Of a stretch of 5,622 nucleotides of DNA, positions 4,049 to 5,622 are shown piece after piece. The translations under genes and the position numbers were made by a program. Location: the NCBI RefSeq assembly GCF_019219025.1, contig NZ_JAHUWN010000068.1:1-5622 (forward strand). Direction: 5' to 3'. Every line of letters begins with the position of its first letter. The first letter of the stretch is position 1. Under the pieces are notes generated by a model. It had not been told where the DNA came from. It searched no databases and worked only from the letters and a program-made list of their open reading frames with translations. Source of the stretch: Bacillus sp. sid0103 (GTDB lineage Bacteria > Bacillota > Bacilli > Bacillales_B > DSM-18226).

Positions 4049-5311
4049 ATGGAAATATCCATGGAGGATATACAATATATATGCCAGCTTATTTCGGAAG
4101 TTCATGGAATACCAGTTTATTATGTCAATGGATTTGGTGAGTTCGAGTACGAATTTTCAAGAAGTGACCTACGGAGTAATCCCTATTATGTTCCATTTAA
4201 AGAGCAGATAAGTGTATATACGTATGAAGAGGATCCGAGTGAGTTCCCTATCTTTTTTTCAAATTCAAATTTGAATTTTTTCTTTGTGAATCTTAAAAAA
4301 TCGAACTATTTTTTAGGTACTATTATTGTAGGACCTGCCATTGAGGCCGAAATATCGGATGAGAATATTACAAAGATCATGGATGCTTTTAAAGGAAACA
4401 TCAATAAAAGAAATCTTATTGAATATTATCAAGCCGTCCCCATTATGGACCATCATCAGCTACTATCGATTAGTTTAATGGTTTATTATTTGCTTTATCG
4501 TAAAGCGTTAGATAAAACGTTGGTCCTAGAAAACAATAAAGCGATAGACCTCGGTGTCATACAATCAGAGAATTTAGATCTTGAGCTTTCAAAAGGGAGA
4601 AGGAATTTCATTTTTCATTCCAATCTTTCTTATGAACGGGTATTGCTTGATTATGTCAAAAACGGGCGGATCGATAAATTAAAGGACATCTTCGATTACT
4701 CCATTGTGGGTGAGGCAGAATTAGGATTATTGTCGAGACGGAATCGTTTACGAAGTGAAAAAAATTTAATGATAACGGGCATTGCCCTTGTTTGTAGAGC
4801 TGCCATTGAAGGAGGCTTAAATGAGGAAACGGCCTTTACTTTAAGTGATTATTATATTCAACAAATTGAGGAATTAGGAAACTTAAAGGCCATATTGAGA
4901 TTAACGGAAGAAGCCATAAGTGATTTTACCAATCGTGTTCACGGTTTAAATGTAGAAAAATATTCTGCACCCATAACTGCTTGTCGACATTATATTTACA
5001 ACCATCTTTATGGAGACATTACACTGGAACAACTTGCAGAAATGTGTCGATTAAGTCCCAATTACTTATCATCTCTTTTTAAAAAAGAAGTGGGTATTCC
5101 TATAAGTGAATATATTCAACAACAACGAGTAGACGAAGCAAAAAAGCTGTTGGCTATAACAAGTTATTCGATTTCAGACATCAGCACCTGGTTAAATTTC
5201 AATGATCAAAGTTATTTTATAAAAGTATTTAAAAAATACACAGGTTTAACCCCTAGGCAGTTTAGAAATGATCATTCATCCCATCATTCATCCCATCATC
5301 CATCGACATGA
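4049..5311 (+). CDS. AraC family transcriptional regulator
   Basis: A 420-residue DNA-binding regulator. The C-terminal AraC/XylS domain (about 307-408) has two helix-turn-helix units: ITLEQLAEMCRLSPNYLSSLF (first, from 324) and YSISDISTWLNFNDQSYFIK (second, 373-392), ending in the family signature TGLTPRQFR (398-406). Residues 1-115 form an alpha/beta sensor-like domain I cannot assign. Residues 190-300 are helical and include LRSEKNLMITGIALVCRAAIEGG (234-256), an arrangement I associate with long Firmicute AraC regulators, including those annotated as YSIRK-type surface-antigen regulators. The ligand is unknown. The tail HSSHHSSHHPST (409-420) runs past the usual domain end and is encoded by 12-bp tandem repeats. 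There is no membrane segment or signal peptide. The start at 4049 is the first ATG in frame; a second at 4061 would drop four residues. Being divergent from the SDR gene suggests control of that gene. Confidence 0.93.
   Translation: MEISMEDIQYICQLISEVHGIPVYYVNGFGEFEYEFSRSDLRSNPYYVPFKEQISVYTYEEDPSEFPIFFSNSNLNFFFVNLKKSNYFLGTIIVGPAIEAEISDENITKIMDAFKGNINKRNLIEYYQAVPIMDHHQLLSISLMVYYLLYRKALDKTLVLENNKAIDLGVIQSENLDLELSKGRRNFIFHSNLSYERVLLDYVKNGRIDKLKDIFDYSIVGEAELGLLSRRNRLRSEKNLMITGIALVCRAAIEGGLNEETAFTLSDYYIQQIEELGNLKAILRLTEEAISDFTNRVHGLNVEKYSAPITACRHYIYNHLYGDITLEQLAEMCRLSPNYLSSLFKKEVGIPISEYIQQQRVDEAKKLLAITSYSISDISTWLNFNDQSYFIKVFKKYTGLTPRQFRNDHSSHHSSHHPST
5271..5306 (+). repeat. 12-bp tandem repeat encoding a His/Ser tail
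   Basis: ATCATTCATCCC occurs exactly at 5271-5282 and 5283-5294, followed by a degenerate third copy (5295-5306). It encodes the HSSH repeats at the end of the AraC-family protein. The unit is a multiple of three, so gain or loss of a copy would change tail length without a frameshift. Confidence 0.8.
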
Positions 5312-5320
5312 TGGGATGAA
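5287..5320 (+). repeat. 13-bp perfect inverted repeat over the AraC stop codon
   Basis: The 13-base arms 5287-5299 and 5308-5320 pair perfectly around an eight-base loop, and the TGA stop (5309-5311) lies within the right arm. No T-run follows on either strand, so this is not a standard intrinsic terminator. It may protect the 3' end of the mRNA or stop transcription poorly. Confidence 0.65.
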
Positions 5321-5440
5321 AATGTATTGTATAAGTAAGGTATTGGGTACTTGCATATCCTCTTGATCCACTAAAGGGCCATATTCTCGAATAAAAGGTT
5401 AGATTGTATAGAGAAATGATTGTGTAGAAATGTACTTAAG
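5321..5440. other. intergenic stretch without supported gene
   Basis: AT-rich sequence between the regulator gene and the inverted repeat. A short - strand frame (around 5310-5400) reads like a peptide but has a stop just upstream and no start, so at most it is a decayed fragment. I see no promoter or RNA gene here. Confidence 0.5.
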
Positions 5441-5449
5441 GTAACGGGT

Positions 5450-5507
5450 GCTTTAGTTTAACAAAGAGTCGTAGCTGCGGCTCTATTTCTTGTTCCACTA
5501 ACGAAGC
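5450..5507 (+). repeat. long imperfect inverted repeat (composite hairpin)
   Basis: Nested pairing: GCT (5450-5452) with AGC (5505-5507), TTAGT with ACTAA (5453-5457, 5497-5501), AACAA with TTGTT (5460-5464, 5490-5494), and AGAGTCG with CGGCTCT (5465-5471, 5478-5484) around a six-base loop. It resembles palindromic repeats I recall being scattered in Bacillaceae genomes, which is unverified. It lies immediately upstream of the candidate intron start, as expected for a group IIC target hairpin. Confidence 0.6.
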
Positions 5508-5511
5508 AGTT

Positions 5512-5622
5512 GTGCGGCCGAGCCTAGGTCGTATCATATAGCGGGTGGGATTCCCGCCGAGTAAGAACTAGCCATTCGCTCGTAGCGAGTCTTGGAGGGC
5601 TAATGGTAACATTAGTCTTTAA
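5512..5622 (+). mobile_element. candidate group II intron 5' end (truncated by window)
   Basis: The segment starts GTGCGGCCGAG, close to the GUGYG consensus for bacterial group II intron 5' ends, and continues with an ordered set of structured elements. These are GCGGG-TGGGATT-CCCGC (5541-5557, like the GGGUGAGAGUCCC hairpin of domain I), GAACTAGCC (5565-5573), TCGCT/AGCGA (5576-5588), and a stem with a GTAA tetraloop (CTAATG/CATTAG, 5600-5615) followed by TCTTTAA. The order matches what I recall of domain I in the Oceanobacillus iheyensis class C intron. It lies directly after a hairpin, as class C introns do. A reverse transcriptase/maturase ORF would be expected outside the window. Alternatives are the guide-RNA region of an IscB element (HEARO/omega RNA) or the 5' non-coding end of an IS110-type element. 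Confidence 0.5.

Noticed and set aside
5310..5400. - strand frame reading IREYGPLVDQEDMQVPNTLL
   Set aside because: Protein-like in feel, but bounded by a stop upstream with no start or RBS; at most a decayed fragment.

Overview
The window looks like a low-GC Gram-positive chromosome of the Bacillaceae. The 5S rRNA is of the Bacillus type. The tRNA order after it (Val-Thr-Lys-Leu-Gly-Leu-Arg-Pro-Ala-Met-Ile2-Ser-fMet-Asp-Phe) is, as I recall it, that of the B. subtilis rrnB/trnB array. The protein genes are AT-rich. I cannot name a species from the sequence alone.

Layout. (1) 10-2607 is the distal end of an rRNA operon: the 5S gene, a weak terminator-like hairpin, then 26 tRNA genes on the + strand, closed by a strong intrinsic terminator. 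The 26 tRNAs cover all 20 amino acids and include the initiator and the AUA-reading Ile. With usual wobble rules, only CGG lacks a reader. Eighteen genes encode CCA and eight do not. Several members have odd helices, most clearly tRNA-His (two acceptor mismatches), tRNA-Gln and tRNA-Arg(ACG). (2) 2608-3135 holds no conventional gene. On the - strand it has a consensus extended -10 promoter, a 31-codon small ORF with a ribosome binding site, a run of stem-loops and an intrinsic terminator. I read this as a possible small transcript of about 250 nt, or as a structured 3' region of the next gene. (3) 3136-5311 is a divergent pair: a short-chain dehydrogenase/reductase on the - strand and an AraC-family regulator on the + strand. 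They share a 154-bp intergenic region with a TTATTGTA direct repeat. The simplest reading is that the regulator controls the dehydrogenase, itself, or both. (4) 5312-5622 is intergenic, then a long imperfect inverted repeat, then a structured segment beginning GTGCGGCC. That segment looks like the 5' end of a group II intron (class C-like insertion just after a hairpin), cut off by the window edge.

The regions do not form one pathway. The rRNA/tRNA block serves translation, the SDR/AraC pair is probably a small regulated metabolic module, and the right edge is probably a mobile element. The points most worth following are the - strand small transcript, the apparently chimeric tRNA-His, and the mobile RNA element at the right edge.
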